Both the position numbers and the translations under genes were made by a program. The notes beneath the pieces are model-generated. The model saw nothing but the letters and a program-made list of their open reading frames with translations. It made no database searches and was not told the DNA's origin. Below are positions 43,793 to 52,283 of a stretch of 57,702 nucleotides of DNA, piece after piece. Each line of letters opens with the position of its first letter. Position 1 is the stretch's first letter. The stretch is from Eubacteriales bacterium (GTDB lineage: Bacteria; Bacillota; Clostridia; Oscillospirales; Oscillospiraceae). The DNA is taken from assembly GCA_030531595.1 (NCBI GenBank), contig JAUNND010000006.1, positions 1 through 57,702 on the forward strand. Reading direction: 5' to 3'.

Positions 43793-44806
43793 ATGACGAT
43801 TAAGCTGATTTGCGCCTTTGTGCTGTCCTTCCTTTTTGCGACGGCCTTCGGCAAATATTATATCCCCTGGCTCAGGAAACAGAAAGCCGGTCAGGAGATA
43901 AGACAGGACGGACCTACCTGGCATAACAGCAAGGCCGGCACTCCGACGATGGGCGGCGTGATCTTCATAGGCGCTGTTTGCCTTGCCTGCCTGACGGTGG
44001 GCTTTGAAGGGATGCTCCGTGGAGAATATGTGCATATCTTTGTTTTGCTGTTTGCCCTTGTTTTCGGCGCCATCGGATTTCTGGATGACTGGGAGAAAAT
44101 AAAGAAAAAGCAGAATTTAGGACTGACAGCACGGGCTAAATTTCTCCTCCAGCTTGCCGCGGCGCTCGTTTTTGTACTCCTTATGCGCCAGATAGGCTAT
44201 CTCACGCCCAACCTCTACATCCCGTTTTTCAACAGAAGCGTACTGATGCCGGAGTGGCTTTACTTTATCCTTGCAGCTTTTATTATCGTGGGCACTGTCA
44301 ATGCGGTCAATATTACAGACGGCGTTGACGGTCTTGCCACAGGGACTTCGATCCCGGTCTTCCTCTTCTTTGTCGTTATCAGTATCGTGTGGGGGGAAAA
44401 CTACTCGGAGCTCGGTATATTCGCCTCCGGCATGGTCGGCGGTCTTATGGGCTTTCTCGTATATAATTTCAATCCGGCAAAGTGTTTTATGGGCGATACA
44501 GGTTCCCTGTTTCTGGGAGGGGCGATCGCGGCGCTGGCTTTTGCATACGATATGCCCATGATCCTTATTACCCTCGGTATCGTATTTATTCTTGAGACGC
44601 TTTCCGATATCATACAGATCACCTATTTCAAGCTCACGCACGGAAAACGTATATTCAAAATGGCACCCTTCCATCATCATCTGGAAATGGGCGGATGGAC
44701 AGGAAAAAAGTGGAAGGAAAAAGAACTTTTTGTTTTGTTTACAGGCATATCTTTTGCCTTTGCCGTCATATCATTTATTGGAGTCTATCAGAGATTTCTG
44801 ATATAA
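43793..44806 (+). CDS. mraY: phospho-N-acetylmuramoyl-pentapeptide transferase
   Basis: 337 residues, about ten membrane helices. Family motifs: KAGTPTMGGVIF, FLDDWEKI, NAVNITDGVDGLATG, CFMGDTGSLFLGG and the HHHLEMGGW loop. Makes lipid I on undecaprenyl phosphate. The ATG at 43793 has TGGAG 8 bp upstream; the ATG at 43781 overlaps that site. A perfect TATAAT at its stop codon may belong to an ftsW promoter. Confidence 0.96.
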   Translation: MTIKLICAFVLSFLFATAFGKYYIPWLRKQKAGQEIRQDGPTWHNSKAGTPTMGGVIFIGAVCLACLTVGFEGMLRGEYVHIFVLLFALVFGAIGFLDDWEKIKKKQNLGLTARAKFLLQLAAALVFVLLMRQIGYLTPNLYIPFFNRSVLMPEWLYFILAAFIIVGTVNAVNITDGVDGLATGTSIPVFLFFVVISIVWGENYSELGIFASGMVGGLMGFLVYNFNPAKCFMGDTGSLFLGGAIAALAFAYDMPMILITLGIVFILETLSDIIQITYFKLTHGKRIFKMAPFHHHLEMGGWTGKKWKEKELFVLFTGISFAFAVISFIGVYQRFLI

Positions 44807-44807
44807 T
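44778..44807 (+). promoter_or_regulatory. possible promoter of ftsW inside the end of mraY
   Basis: TTGGAG (44778-44783), 18-bp spacer, perfect TATAAT (44802-44807). Transcription would begin close to 44814, so the ftsW hairpin at 44824-44872 would be near the 5' end of that RNA. The -35 is weak. Confidence 0.4.
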
Positions 44808-44823
44808 GATCTGAACGGAACTG

Positions 44824-44872
44824 AGTCGGGGAGGTGGTTTGATGCGTTATGACAGCGGCCGCCTCCCCGACT
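44824..44872 (+). promoter_or_regulatory. strong hairpin enclosing the ftsW ribosome binding site and start codon
   Basis: Arms AGTCGGGGAGGTGG (44824-44837) and CCGCCTCCCCGACT (44859-44872) pair over 14 bp with one G-U. The left arm contains GGGGAGG, the ftsW ribosome binding site; the ATG at 44842 is in the 21-base loop; the right arm is codons 6-11 of ftsW. Four Ts follow (44872-44875), so it also looks like a terminator or attenuator. Confidence 0.8.
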
Positions 44873-45993
44873 TTTCCGTATCTGAGGGGGAAAAGACCGT
44901 GCGGAGGGCGGACGGATCGTTTCTGACGCTTATCCTTATTCTGCTTACCACAGGTGTTATAATGGTCCTGTCCTCAAGCTATGCAAGAGCATATTATGAC
45001 CCGGGCAATATCACCGGCGGGAGCGCCGTGTATTTTTTTGTTCGACAGCTTCTATATGCACTGGCAGGTGTCGCGGCGATGCTGTTTGCCTCACGTCTGC
45101 CGATGGATTTTTACAGGAAAAATTCGTTTTATTTCATGGTGGCTGCCGTTGTTTTACTTGCGCTCGTACCATTTATCGGTGTTAAGGCAAACGGTGCAAG
45201 AAGATGGATCGGTATAGGCGGTCTTACGCTCCAGCCCTCGGAGATAGCAAAGCTTGCAATAATTCTCGAATTTTCTTCTATGATTTGCAAATTTAGGACT
45301 GGCATGAGTACGGTCAGATATGGTATAATACCATTTACGGCAGTTTTGATTTTGATTGTCGGACTGCTGGTGCTCGAACCTCATTTCTCCGCTTCGATCA
45401 TCATTATTGCCATAGGCGGCGTCATGATGTTTCTGGGCGGGGTAAGACTCGGCTGGTTTGCAGGAGCGTTTATCCTGGCGGGAGGCGCTGTTGCGGTACT
45501 TCTCACTATGTTTCCGTATGCCTCGAGCCGGATCGTCACATGGAGAGATCCTTTTGCAAGCTCTTCGGATGAGGGTTATCAGATCATCCAGTCACTCTAC
45601 TCCATCGGCTCCGGCGGATTAAGCGGTCTGGGACTCGGCGGCAGTCGGCAGAAATATCTCTTTCTTCCGGAAGAGCATAACGACTTTATTTTTTCCGTCG
45701 TGTGTGAGGAGCTCGGATTTATCGGTGCTGCTCTTATTCTTGTTCTTTTTTCACTGCTGATCATCCGTGGCTACTGTATAGCCATGAGATGCGGCGATCG
45801 GTACAGTCTGCTCGTCTGTGCCGGAATAACCTCGCTCCTTGCGATACAGGTGTTTCTGAATATTGCGGTCGTGACGAACCTCGTTCCGTGCACGGGCATA
45901 TCTCTTCCGTTTTTCAGCTACGGAGGAACGGCTCTTATCATAGAGCTTTTTGAAATGGGGATCGTACTCAGTGCTTCCAGAGATATATTCTGA
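44842..45993 (+). CDS. ftsW: FtsW/SpoVE-type SEDS glycosyltransferase
   Basis: 383 residues, a cytoplasmic N-terminus of about 30 and ten membrane helices. SEDS features: GARRWIGIGGLTLQPSEIAKL, the periplasmic loop with SSDEGYQIIQSLYSIGSGG, LPEEHNDFIFSVVCEELGF and GISLPFFSYGGT. Polymerises lipid II at the septum with the PBP encoded upstream. ATG 44842 follows GGGAGGTGG; the site is buried in a 14-bp hairpin. Distinguishing FtsW from the sporulation paralogue SpoVE is not possible here. Confidence 0.94.
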   Translation: MRYDSGRLPDFSVSEGEKTVRRADGSFLTLILILLTTGVIMVLSSSYARAYYDPGNITGGSAVYFFVRQLLYALAGVAAMLFASRLPMDFYRKNSFYFMVAAVVLLALVPFIGVKANGARRWIGIGGLTLQPSEIAKLAIILEFSSMICKFRTGMSTVRYGIIPFTAVLILIVGLLVLEPHFSASIIIIAIGGVMMFLGGVRLGWFAGAFILAGGAVAVLLTMFPYASSRIVTWRDPFASSSDEGYQIIQSLYSIGSGGLSGLGLGGSRQKYLFLPEEHNDFIFSVVCEELGFIGAALILVLFSLLIIRGYCIAMRCGDRYSLLVCAGITSLLAIQVFLNIAVVTNLVPCTGISLPFFSYGGTALIIELFEMGIVLSASRDIF

Positions 45994-46015
45994 CTATATC
46001 GGAAAGGTCAAAAAA

Positions 46016-47128
46016 ATGAAATTTCTGTTTACCTGCGGCGGAACCGCCGGACATATAAATCCCGCACTTGCCGTTGCCGGCCGGCTCAGAGAGCTCATGC
46101 CGGACTGCGGCATCCTTTTCATCGGCGCGGACGGCAATATGGAGACCGAGCTCGTTCCGAGAGAGGGATACGATATCAAAACAGTGACGGTCACAAACCT
46201 GAGCCGCGGTCATGATATGGAGGCGCTCAGACATAATCTGCATACGGTCAGGAATGCGGCGGCAGCAATCCGCCAGTCAAAAAAGATCATAAAGGATTTT
46301 TCACCGGACATCGTGGTCGGAACCGGCGGTTATGTGTGCTTTCCCGTCATCGAGGCGGCGGAGGAACTCGGAATACCGTCTGTCGTCCATGAGAGCAACG
46401 CCGTGCCCGGGCTGACAACAAAGCTTCTCGCCGACAGAGTGCAAAAGATCATGGTGGGTTTTTCCGACAGTGTGAAGCACTACCGTCATACCGACAGAGT
46501 TGCCGTAACCGGGACGCCGGTCCGGGGGCAGTTTGACAAATACACAAAGGCACAGGCAAAAGCCGAGCTCGGACTTGACGTTGATAAGCCTCTTGTCGTC
46601 TCCGTATGGGGCTCTCTCGGCGCCGGATTTATGAATAAGCTTTTTGCGGAGATCATAACGGGAGATGCGCTTGACGGAAGCTTTGAACTTATCCACGCTG
46701 TGGGCAAAAGGTATTATTCCGATTTCTGCAATAAGATCGGAAATACTGACCTTGCCTCTCAATGTGCGGATATACGGGAGTATATTTTCGATATGCCCCG
46801 CGTCATGGCGGCAGCAGATCTGATCCTCTGCCGCGCCGGAGCCTCCACACTCGCGGAATTATGCTATATGGGCAAGCCGGCGATCATTGTACCCTCACCG
46901 AATGTGACGAACAATCATCAGGAGCGAAACGCGAGGGTGCTGGAAAGCGCAGGAGGCGCGAAGGTCATTCTGGAAAGTGAGCTGTCGGCAAAGCTCCTTG
47001 CAGACGAGATAAAGGCGCTTGCATTTGACAGGGAGAGACTTGAAAGAATGTCAGAAGCCATGAGAACTCTTGCAGTCAGGGATTCCGCAGACAGGATATG
47101 CGGCGTTATTCTGAGCACTGTAAAATGA
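46016..47128 (+). CDS. murG: UDP-GlcNAc--undecaprenyl-PP-MurNAc-pentapeptide GlcNAc transferase
   Basis: 370 residues. GT-B family 28 motifs: CGGTAGHINPALAVA (acceptor site), VVGTGGYVCFPVI, VHESNAVPG, and in the C-terminal half CRAGASTLAELCYMGKPAIIVPSP. Makes lipid II at the inner membrane face. The ATG at 46016, 22 bp after ftsW, gives the standard N-terminus MKFLFTCGGTAGH. Confidence 0.96.
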   Translation: MKFLFTCGGTAGHINPALAVAGRLRELMPDCGILFIGADGNMETELVPREGYDIKTVTVTNLSRGHDMEALRHNLHTVRNAAAAIRQSKKIIKDFSPDIVVGTGGYVCFPVIEAAEELGIPSVVHESNAVPGLTTKLLADRVQKIMVGFSDSVKHYRHTDRVAVTGTPVRGQFDKYTKAQAKAELGLDVDKPLVVSVWGSLGAGFMNKLFAEIITGDALDGSFELIHAVGKRYYSDFCNKIGNTDLASQCADIREYIFDMPRVMAAADLILCRAGASTLAELCYMGKPAIIVPSPNVTNNHQERNARVLESAGGAKVILESELSAKLLADEIKALAFDRERLERMSEAMRTLAVRDSADRICGVILSTVK

Positions 47129-47229
47129 CCTGAATTTAAAAAAGCCGTTTTGCGAGCGAAAAACGCACAGGACACTCTTCCCTTGCATAGTATGGGATGA
47201 TATGAAGCACGGGAAGGAGTTTTCTGTAT

Positions 47230-48510
47230 ATGGATATATGGCGGATCACCGGAGAGAGAAAACTCGAAGGAAGCTGCACGGTCCAGGGGTCAAAAAACGC
47301 CACGCTTCCTGTTATGGCAGCCTCGCTGATATGTCCTGCCGGAACGGAGCTTTTCAATGTGCCGCAGCTGAGCGATGTTGACTCTGCCCTGCGTATTCTG
47401 CGCCATCTGGGCTGCAGAGCGTATCAGCAGGGGAACAGCGTCTATATAGATTCAACAGCGATCTCCGACAGTACTATTCCGGAGCATCTTATGGAAGAAA
47501 TGCGCTCATCCGTTTTCTTCCTCGGCGCTCTGACGGCCCGCTGCGGCGAGGCAAGACTGTCCCTGCCCGGCGGATGCCGACTCGGGAAAAGACCGATAGA
47601 TCTCCATCTGGACGCTCTCCGGCGCATGGGCGCGGAGATAGAGGAAAACGGCGGAGAGATACTCTGCCGTGCAAGGCAGCTCACAGGCTGTGAGATCACG
47701 CTCGGATTTCCGAGTGTGGGGGCAACCGAAAACATCATGCTTGCCGCCTGTGCGGCAAAAGGGAGCACTGTGATACGCGGCGCGGCGAGAGAACCGGAGA
47801 TATCGGCACTTTCGGACTATCTTATAAGCCTCGGAGCCGAGATCACGGGCGCCGGAACATCGAGCATAACCATTGAAGGCTTCAAACCGAGAAAGCAGAC
47901 ACATTTCAGAATTATTTCCGACCGGATCGCCGCATCCACGCTCATGTGCTGTACGGCGGCAGCCGGCGGCAGGGTCGAGCTGAGAGATGTTGTTCCGGAG
48001 CATTTTTCCACGGTCACCGATGTCCTCGCCGGATGCGGATGTGATATGATACGCACCGGAGATACGCTGACCGTCTCTGCGGGAGGGAGGCTCTCTTCTC
48101 CCGGGTACTTCTCAACGGAGCCTTACCCGGGCTTTCCGACTGATGCACAGCCCGTGCTGATGGCTGCTTTACTGAAAGCCTCCGGCACTACATATATTCG
48201 TGAAAAAATTTTTGAAAACCGTTTCCGTCAGGCTGCGGAGCTGAGAAAGCTCGGAGCGGATATAGAAACGGACGGGAACCTCGCCTGCATAAAAGGCAGA
48301 GAACGTCTTTACGGCAGCCGACTGGAAGCGACCGATCTTCGCGGCGGAGCCTCCATGGTCGTGGCAGCGCTCGGGGCGGAAGGAGAGACGGTGATCTGCG
48401 ACAGCGGACATATTTCACGAGGCTACGAGGAACTTGATAAGGTGCTCTGCTCCCTCGGAGCGGATATTAAGGCAACACCGCACAATACGTCTGCGGCAGC
48501 TGACGGATAA
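47230..48510 (+). CDS. murA: UDP-N-acetylglucosamine 1-carboxyvinyltransferase (second copy)
   Basis: 426 residues. MurA fold with QGSKNATLPVMAA near the N-terminus and active-site C116 in SLPGGCRLGKRPIDLH, so it should be active and fosfomycin-sensitive. It is clearly diverged from the copy at 19342. GGGAAGGAG lies about 9 bp before the ATG. The 101-bp spacer after murG has no gene. Placement between murG and ftsQ is typical of clostridial dcw clusters. Confidence 0.94.
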   Translation: MDIWRITGERKLEGSCTVQGSKNATLPVMAASLICPAGTELFNVPQLSDVDSALRILRHLGCRAYQQGNSVYIDSTAISDSTIPEHLMEEMRSSVFFLGALTARCGEARLSLPGGCRLGKRPIDLHLDALRRMGAEIEENGGEILCRARQLTGCEITLGFPSVGATENIMLAACAAKGSTVIRGAAREPEISALSDYLISLGAEITGAGTSSITIEGFKPRKQTHFRIISDRIAASTLMCCTAAAGGRVELRDVVPEHFSTVTDVLAGCGCDMIRTGDTLTVSAGGRLSSPGYFSTEPYPGFPTDAQPVLMAALLKASGTTYIREKIFENRFRQAAELRKLGADIETDGNLACIKGRERLYGSRLEATDLRGGASMVVAALGAEGETVICDSGHISRGYEELDKVLCSLGADIKATPHNTSAAADG

Positions 48511-48665
48511 AATGTGCCCTGATTTTGTCATTTTTTCTTGAAATACACAAAGTATTCCTGCAAAAAAATGCCTTCATCAGAACCCATTTTCTCTCGCCAT
48601 CTGCTCTTGCCGCATTATGCGGTATTGCCTTAAAAAAACTGATCGATACTGAGAGGATATTTCCG

Positions 48666-49448
48666 ATGGCAGCTACAAACAGAGGAATTCAGCCGTCCGC
48701 AGACAAGCGCGGTGATTTTATGATGGCCCGGCACCGCAGTACGATAAGTCCCCCCCTGATGTTTGTTATCGTAATTGTGGCTATAATATTCGTAATGAGT
48801 GTGTTTTTCCGCGTCTCCGATATAGAAGTCGTGGGAAATTCACATTACTCGGACACGGAGATCATTCGCGCGATCGATATCGAGGAAGGCGACAACCTCT
48901 TTTTCTTTGACCGTTTTGCGGCGATCAGCCGTGTTTTCGCAAAGCTTCCGTATATCGAAGAGGTCACGGTCGTGAGGAAACTGCCAAGTAAGGTGACAAT
49001 AGAGGTAACGGAGAGTACGGCGCTTGCATATATCGCTATCGGCGATGAAATGTGGACGATGGATCACGGCTGCAAGATCCTCGGTAAAGCCACGCCCGAA
49101 GAGGTAGGCAGTCTTGTGCGCGTCGACGGGATAGACCCGGGCACCCTTCTTATAGGAGAACCTCTTACGACATCTGAGGGTGACACCGCCGTTGTCGAAC
49201 AGCTTGCGGAGATACTCTATCAGGTACAGGAGAGAGGACTGACGAATAAAACGACTCTGATCGAGTTTATCAGCTCCTCGGACGTTCAGCTGAGCTATGG
49301 CGGACAGTTTACGGTAAAGCTCGGCGGAGCGGATAATATTGAGCATAAATTCGGTATGCTCGTTTCGGTTCTCGGAAAGCTGAGCAGCGGTGATGTGGGA
49401 TTGATCGATCTTTCATCGGGAAATAAGGCTCATTTCATGTCAGAATGA
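48666..49448 (+). CDS. ftsQ: FtsQ/DivIB-type cell division protein
   Basis: 260 residues from the ATG at 48666 (GAGAGG 10 bp upstream). Cytoplasmic N-terminus of about 30, one membrane helix (about 34-56), then a POTRA domain (FRVSDIEVVGNSHYSDTEII, DNLFFF) and a beta domain (VVRKLPSKVTIEVTEST). Scaffold of the divisome that binds FtsL and FtsB/DivIC. The frame is open back to 48525, but that part has no ribosome binding site and does not look coding. Another ATG at 48720 is possible. Confidence 0.88.
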   Translation: MAATNRGIQPSADKRGDFMMARHRSTISPPLMFVIVIVAIIFVMSVFFRVSDIEVVGNSHYSDTEIIRAIDIEEGDNLFFFDRFAAISRVFAKLPYIEEVTVVRKLPSKVTIEVTESTALAYIAIGDEMWTMDHGCKILGKATPEEVGSLVRVDGIDPGTLLIGEPLTTSEGDTAVVEQLAEILYQVQERGLTNKTTLIEFISSSDVQLSYGGQFTVKLGGADNIEHKFGMLVSVLGKLSSGDVGLIDLSSGNKAHFMSE

Positions 49449-49452
49449 GGCA

Positions 49453-49525
49453 TATTACATTTTGCTTACAAAAAAATTTCAGAAATTTGCAAATACCACT
49501 TGACCAATACAAAAAAATGTAATAT
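49453..49525 (+). repeat. 12-bp inverted repeat bracketing the ftsZ promoter
   Basis: ATATTACATTTT (49453-49464) and AAAATGTAATAT (49514-49525) are perfect inverse copies 49 bp apart. The right copy covers the spacer end and part of the -10 element, so a protein bound there, or a loop, would block the promoter. Confidence 0.6.
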
Positions 49526-49528
49526 TAT
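49500..49528 (+). promoter_or_regulatory. sigma-A promoter of ftsZ
   Basis: TTGACC (49500-49505), 17-bp spacer, TATTAT (49523-49528), 63 bp before the ATG. Confidence 0.82.
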
Positions 49529-49591
49529 AAGAAGCGAAATTTTTGAAATTTATCCTTAACAGGTTTTATAAGAGACATAGGAGGCAGTAAT

Positions 49592-50821
49592 ATGGACTTC
49601 AAAGCCGAGGCAGGTCCCGAGAATGTTGTTACGATAAAAGTCGTAGGCGTAGGCGGCGCCGGAAATAACGTAGTAAACAGAATGGTCAGAGCAGGTACAC
49701 AGGGTGTAGAATTCATTGCCATCAATACCGATAAGCAGGCTCTGGCGATTTCCAATGCCGATCAGAAGCTTCAGATCGGTGAAAAAATGACCCGCGGTCA
49801 GGGCGCAGGTTCCGATCCGGAGATCGGCAAGCGTTCCGCGGAGGAAAGCCGCAATAACATTGCAAAGGCCGTCGAGGATGCGGATATGGTGTTCATCACG
49901 GCCGGTATGGGCGGCGGTACGGGCACCGGCGCGGCTCCCACGGTTGCCGAGCTCTGCCGTGAGGCCGGTATACTCACCGTCGGCGTTGTTACAAAGCCCT
50001 TCAAGTTTGAGGGCAAGCGCCGTATGGATCAGGCGAATGCCGGTATCAAGGAGCTGCTCGGAAGAGTTGACTCCCTGCTGATCATTCCCAATGACAGACT
50101 CAAGTTTGCCACCGACCAGAAGGTCACGCTTGCAAACGCATTCGAGATCGCAGATGATGTCCTTCATCAGGCTGTCACAAGCATCTCCGATCTTATAAAG
50201 AACACCGGATTTATCAATCTGGACTTTGCCGACGTCTCCTGCATCATGCGTCAGGCGGGCTTTGCTCATATGGGCGTGGGACACGCAGCAGGCAAGGGCA
50301 AGGCAGAGGATGCTGCAAGAATGGCAGTTTCAAGCCCGCTGATGGAGACCTCCATAAACGGTGCGAGAGGCGTTCTTATCAATATCACCGGCTCTGAGGA
50401 TATGGATCTTGAGGATGTCGAGACCGCTGCCAATCTTGTTCAGGAGGCCGCTCATCCCGATGCGAATATTATCTTCGGTGCTACCTTCGACGATACGATG
50501 CAGGATGAGATCAGAGTCACCGTTATCGCGACAGGCTTTGAAGAGGGTATGTCCTTTGGCGGGACGAACGAAGCAGACGAGCAGTCTGTTAAGACCGGCG
50601 CTTCAAAGTCGATCGGAACGACACGCGAGAGAACGACCGGTCTGTTTACCGGCGCTTCCGAGAAGGCTTCGGCAGGTGTATCTGCCTCTTCGATCGCTCC
50701 CCCTCCTCTTGTAAGCTCGGCGGAGAGCCGTCAGAGTGCCGCTGTCAAGCCTCAGGAAACTCCGGCAGAGGATCCTTTTGACAGTATTTTCAAGATCTTT
50801 AACGCCAACGGCAACAAATAA
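49592..50821 (+). CDS. ftsZ: cell division protein FtsZ
   Basis: 409 residues. Tubulin signature G107-G-G-T-G-T-G113, VGVGGAGNNVVNRM at the N-terminus, and the catalytic T7 loop NLDFADVSCIM. Polymerises into the Z ring. The linker (about 320-390) is Ser/Ala-rich and the C-terminal peptide reads EDPFDSIFKIFNANGNK, lacking the usual DIPxFLR-plus-basic tail that binds FtsA and SepF in Bacillus. No ftsA lies in the cluster. GGAGG site 9 bp before the ATG. Confidence 0.97.
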   Translation: MDFKAEAGPENVVTIKVVGVGGAGNNVVNRMVRAGTQGVEFIAINTDKQALAISNADQKLQIGEKMTRGQGAGSDPEIGKRSAEESRNNIAKAVEDADMVFITAGMGGGTGTGAAPTVAELCREAGILTVGVVTKPFKFEGKRRMDQANAGIKELLGRVDSLLIIPNDRLKFATDQKVTLANAFEIADDVLHQAVTSISDLIKNTGFINLDFADVSCIMRQAGFAHMGVGHAAGKGKAEDAARMAVSSPLMETSINGARGVLINITGSEDMDLEDVETAANLVQEAAHPDANIIFGATFDDTMQDEIRVTVIATGFEEGMSFGGTNEADEQSVKTGASKSIGTTRERTTGLFTGASEKASAGVSASSIAPPPLVSSAESRQSAAVKPQETPAEDPFDSIFKIFNANGNK

Positions 50822-50840
50822 TCCGGTCATAAATATCTTA

Positions 50841-50877
50841 ACGCCCCCCGACCAGCGTAAAACTGTTCGGGGGGCGT
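50841..50877 (+). terminator. hairpin after ftsZ
   Basis: Eleven-bp perfect stem ACGCCCCCCGA/TCGGGGGGCGT. The tail is GTTGC, without a T-run, and the next ribosome binding site is only 5 bp away, so it may be a partial terminator or a translational element. Confidence 0.55.
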
Positions 50878-50893
50878 GTTGCAGGAGTATACG

Positions 50894-51736
50894 GTGAAAA
50901 GAATAATACTATTTTGCAAACGGTTCGGTGAGATATATTCAAAAAGTCAGGCAACCGCTATTTCGGCAGCTTTGTCCTTTTATGTTACGCTGACTTTTTT
51001 CCCGATGATGATCTGTCTTTATACGCTTCTCGGGAATAATTATGACAGACTGAAGCGTCTGCTTGATTTTCTTGAAGGCTTTCTTCCGGGGAATGCGGTC
51101 GGTTTTCTGGAGGAATTTATCAATTACATTGCTGAAAACAACAGACCGGCTATGCTTATTGCCGGAATAATCGTACTTCTGACGTTTTCGTCATCCGCAA
51201 TACGTCAGTTCCATAATTTTATCGGTGTAATGCAGGGGGGAAACAAGTTTTCCGGGATCTCCTTCTATATTTTCAGCGTTATATTTTCGGTGATTTTTCT
51301 TGCAGCGGTGTATTTTGCCATTCTTGTCATGTTTACGGGTGAGAACTTCCTTGCGTGGATCGAAACTACTTTCCCGTTCATCGAAATACCTTATGACTGG
51401 AAAACCATTCGCTATCCGCTGCTCGGACTTGTGTTCTTCCTGTTTATTCAGGGACTGTATTCGACTTCAAAGCGCAGGACGGATATGTATTCCACAGCCT
51501 TGGGAAGTCTGCTGAGCACGGTGAACTTTGTTCTGATCACGATGCTGTTTTCGATGTTTATTGCCAAATCGGGAAACTATCCTCTTGTATACGGCTCTCT
51601 TGCATCGATCGTCCTTTTTATGCTGTGGCTGTATTACTGCTGTCAGGTAATATGCATCGGTGCTGTTTTCAACATCGCGGTCAGAGACAGCAGAATGGAG
51701 CGACTGAGAGCGGAGTATGACATAGAAAGCTTATGA
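50894..51736 (+). CDS. YihY/BrkB-family membrane protein
   Basis: 280 residues from a GTG start (CAGGAG 6 bp upstream; the earlier in-frame TTG at 50876 lies in the ftsZ hairpin). Six membrane helices; the signature AISAALSFYVTLTFFPMMICLY and the later YGSLASIVLFMLWLYYCCQVICIGAVFN fit the UPF0761/YihY family, once mis-named ribonuclease BN. Possible transporter or envelope factor, function not established. Its last 6 bp overlap the CsoR-like gene on the other strand. Confidence 0.9.
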   Translation: MKRIILFCKRFGEIYSKSQATAISAALSFYVTLTFFPMMICLYTLLGNNYDRLKRLLDFLEGFLPGNAVGFLEEFINYIAENNRPAMLIAGIIVLLTFSSSAIRQFHNFIGVMQGGNKFSGISFYIFSVIFSVIFLAAVYFAILVMFTGENFLAWIETTFPFIEIPYDWKTIRYPLLGLVFFLFIQGLYSTSKRRTDMYSTALGSLLSTVNFVLITMLFSMFIAKSGNYPLVYGSLASIVLFMLWLYYCCQVICIGAVFNIAVRDSRMERLRAEYDIESL

Positions 51737-52063
51737 CATGAATTTGTCGATCGCCTCGTTCAGCGCTTTGATCTGTTCGGCATTGTCGCCCTCGCCCTCG
51801 GTTATGCAGTGCTCCAGATGATCCTTGAGGATGACTCTGGCTGTACTGCTCAGAGCCGAGCGGACTGCGGCCAGCTGGACGAGCACCTCTGTACAGTCAC
51901 GACCCGATTCGACCATGCGTTTTACGGATTCCAGATGACCGATTGCACGGGACAGCCTGTTGATCACGGCTTTTGTCTGTGTGTGCGTATGAGCGTGTTC
52001 GCCGGAATGTATTGCTTCGTCACCGTGGTCATGAATATAGATCTCTTCATCTGTTCTGTGCAT
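51731..52063 (-). CDS. CsoR/FrmR-family metal-sensing repressor with His-rich N-terminus
   Basis: 110 residues. The core (about 30-110) is the all-helical DUF156 fold; C57, H82 and C86 occupy the Cys-His-Cys positions that bind Cu(I) in CsoR. The N-terminal 28 residues carry seven histidines (HDHGDEAIHSGEHAHTHTQ), an uncommon extension that could bind additional metal. GGAGGG site. No copper exporter or chaperone gene is next to it, so the target is unknown; nickel/cobalt or sulfur-species sensing are alternatives. Confidence 0.88.
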   Translation of the reverse strand: MHRTDEEIYIHDHGDEAIHSGEHAHTHTQTKAVINRLSRAIGHLESVKRMVESGRDCTEVLVQLAAVRSALSSTARVILKDHLEHCITEGEGDNAEQIKALNEAIDKFMS

Positions 52064-52283
52064 TTTTCCCTCCGAGAATTAATAAGTAATCGAGCGTTGA
52101 TCCGGCGAGTGCCGAAGCTGAATTATACCGGCTTTTATCAGACGGCGGATAAAGTCTGCTTTTTACCGGAGAAAGATTGATCAGCGTTTACCTGAGCTGC
52201 CTGTCACGGTCTGCGTTCAGCGGGCTGTGACATTTTTATACTTAATGAGTGATAAAACATTTAAATCCTGCGGATGCCTGATA

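Noticed and set aside
48525-48665. N-terminal extension of ftsQ
   Set aside because: Open frame, but without ribosome binding site, AT-rich, and not like FtsQ N-termini; the ATG at 48666 has one.
50841-50877. Full intrinsic terminator after ftsZ
   Set aside because: The stem is strong but no T-run follows, so it is listed only as a hairpin of moderate confidence.
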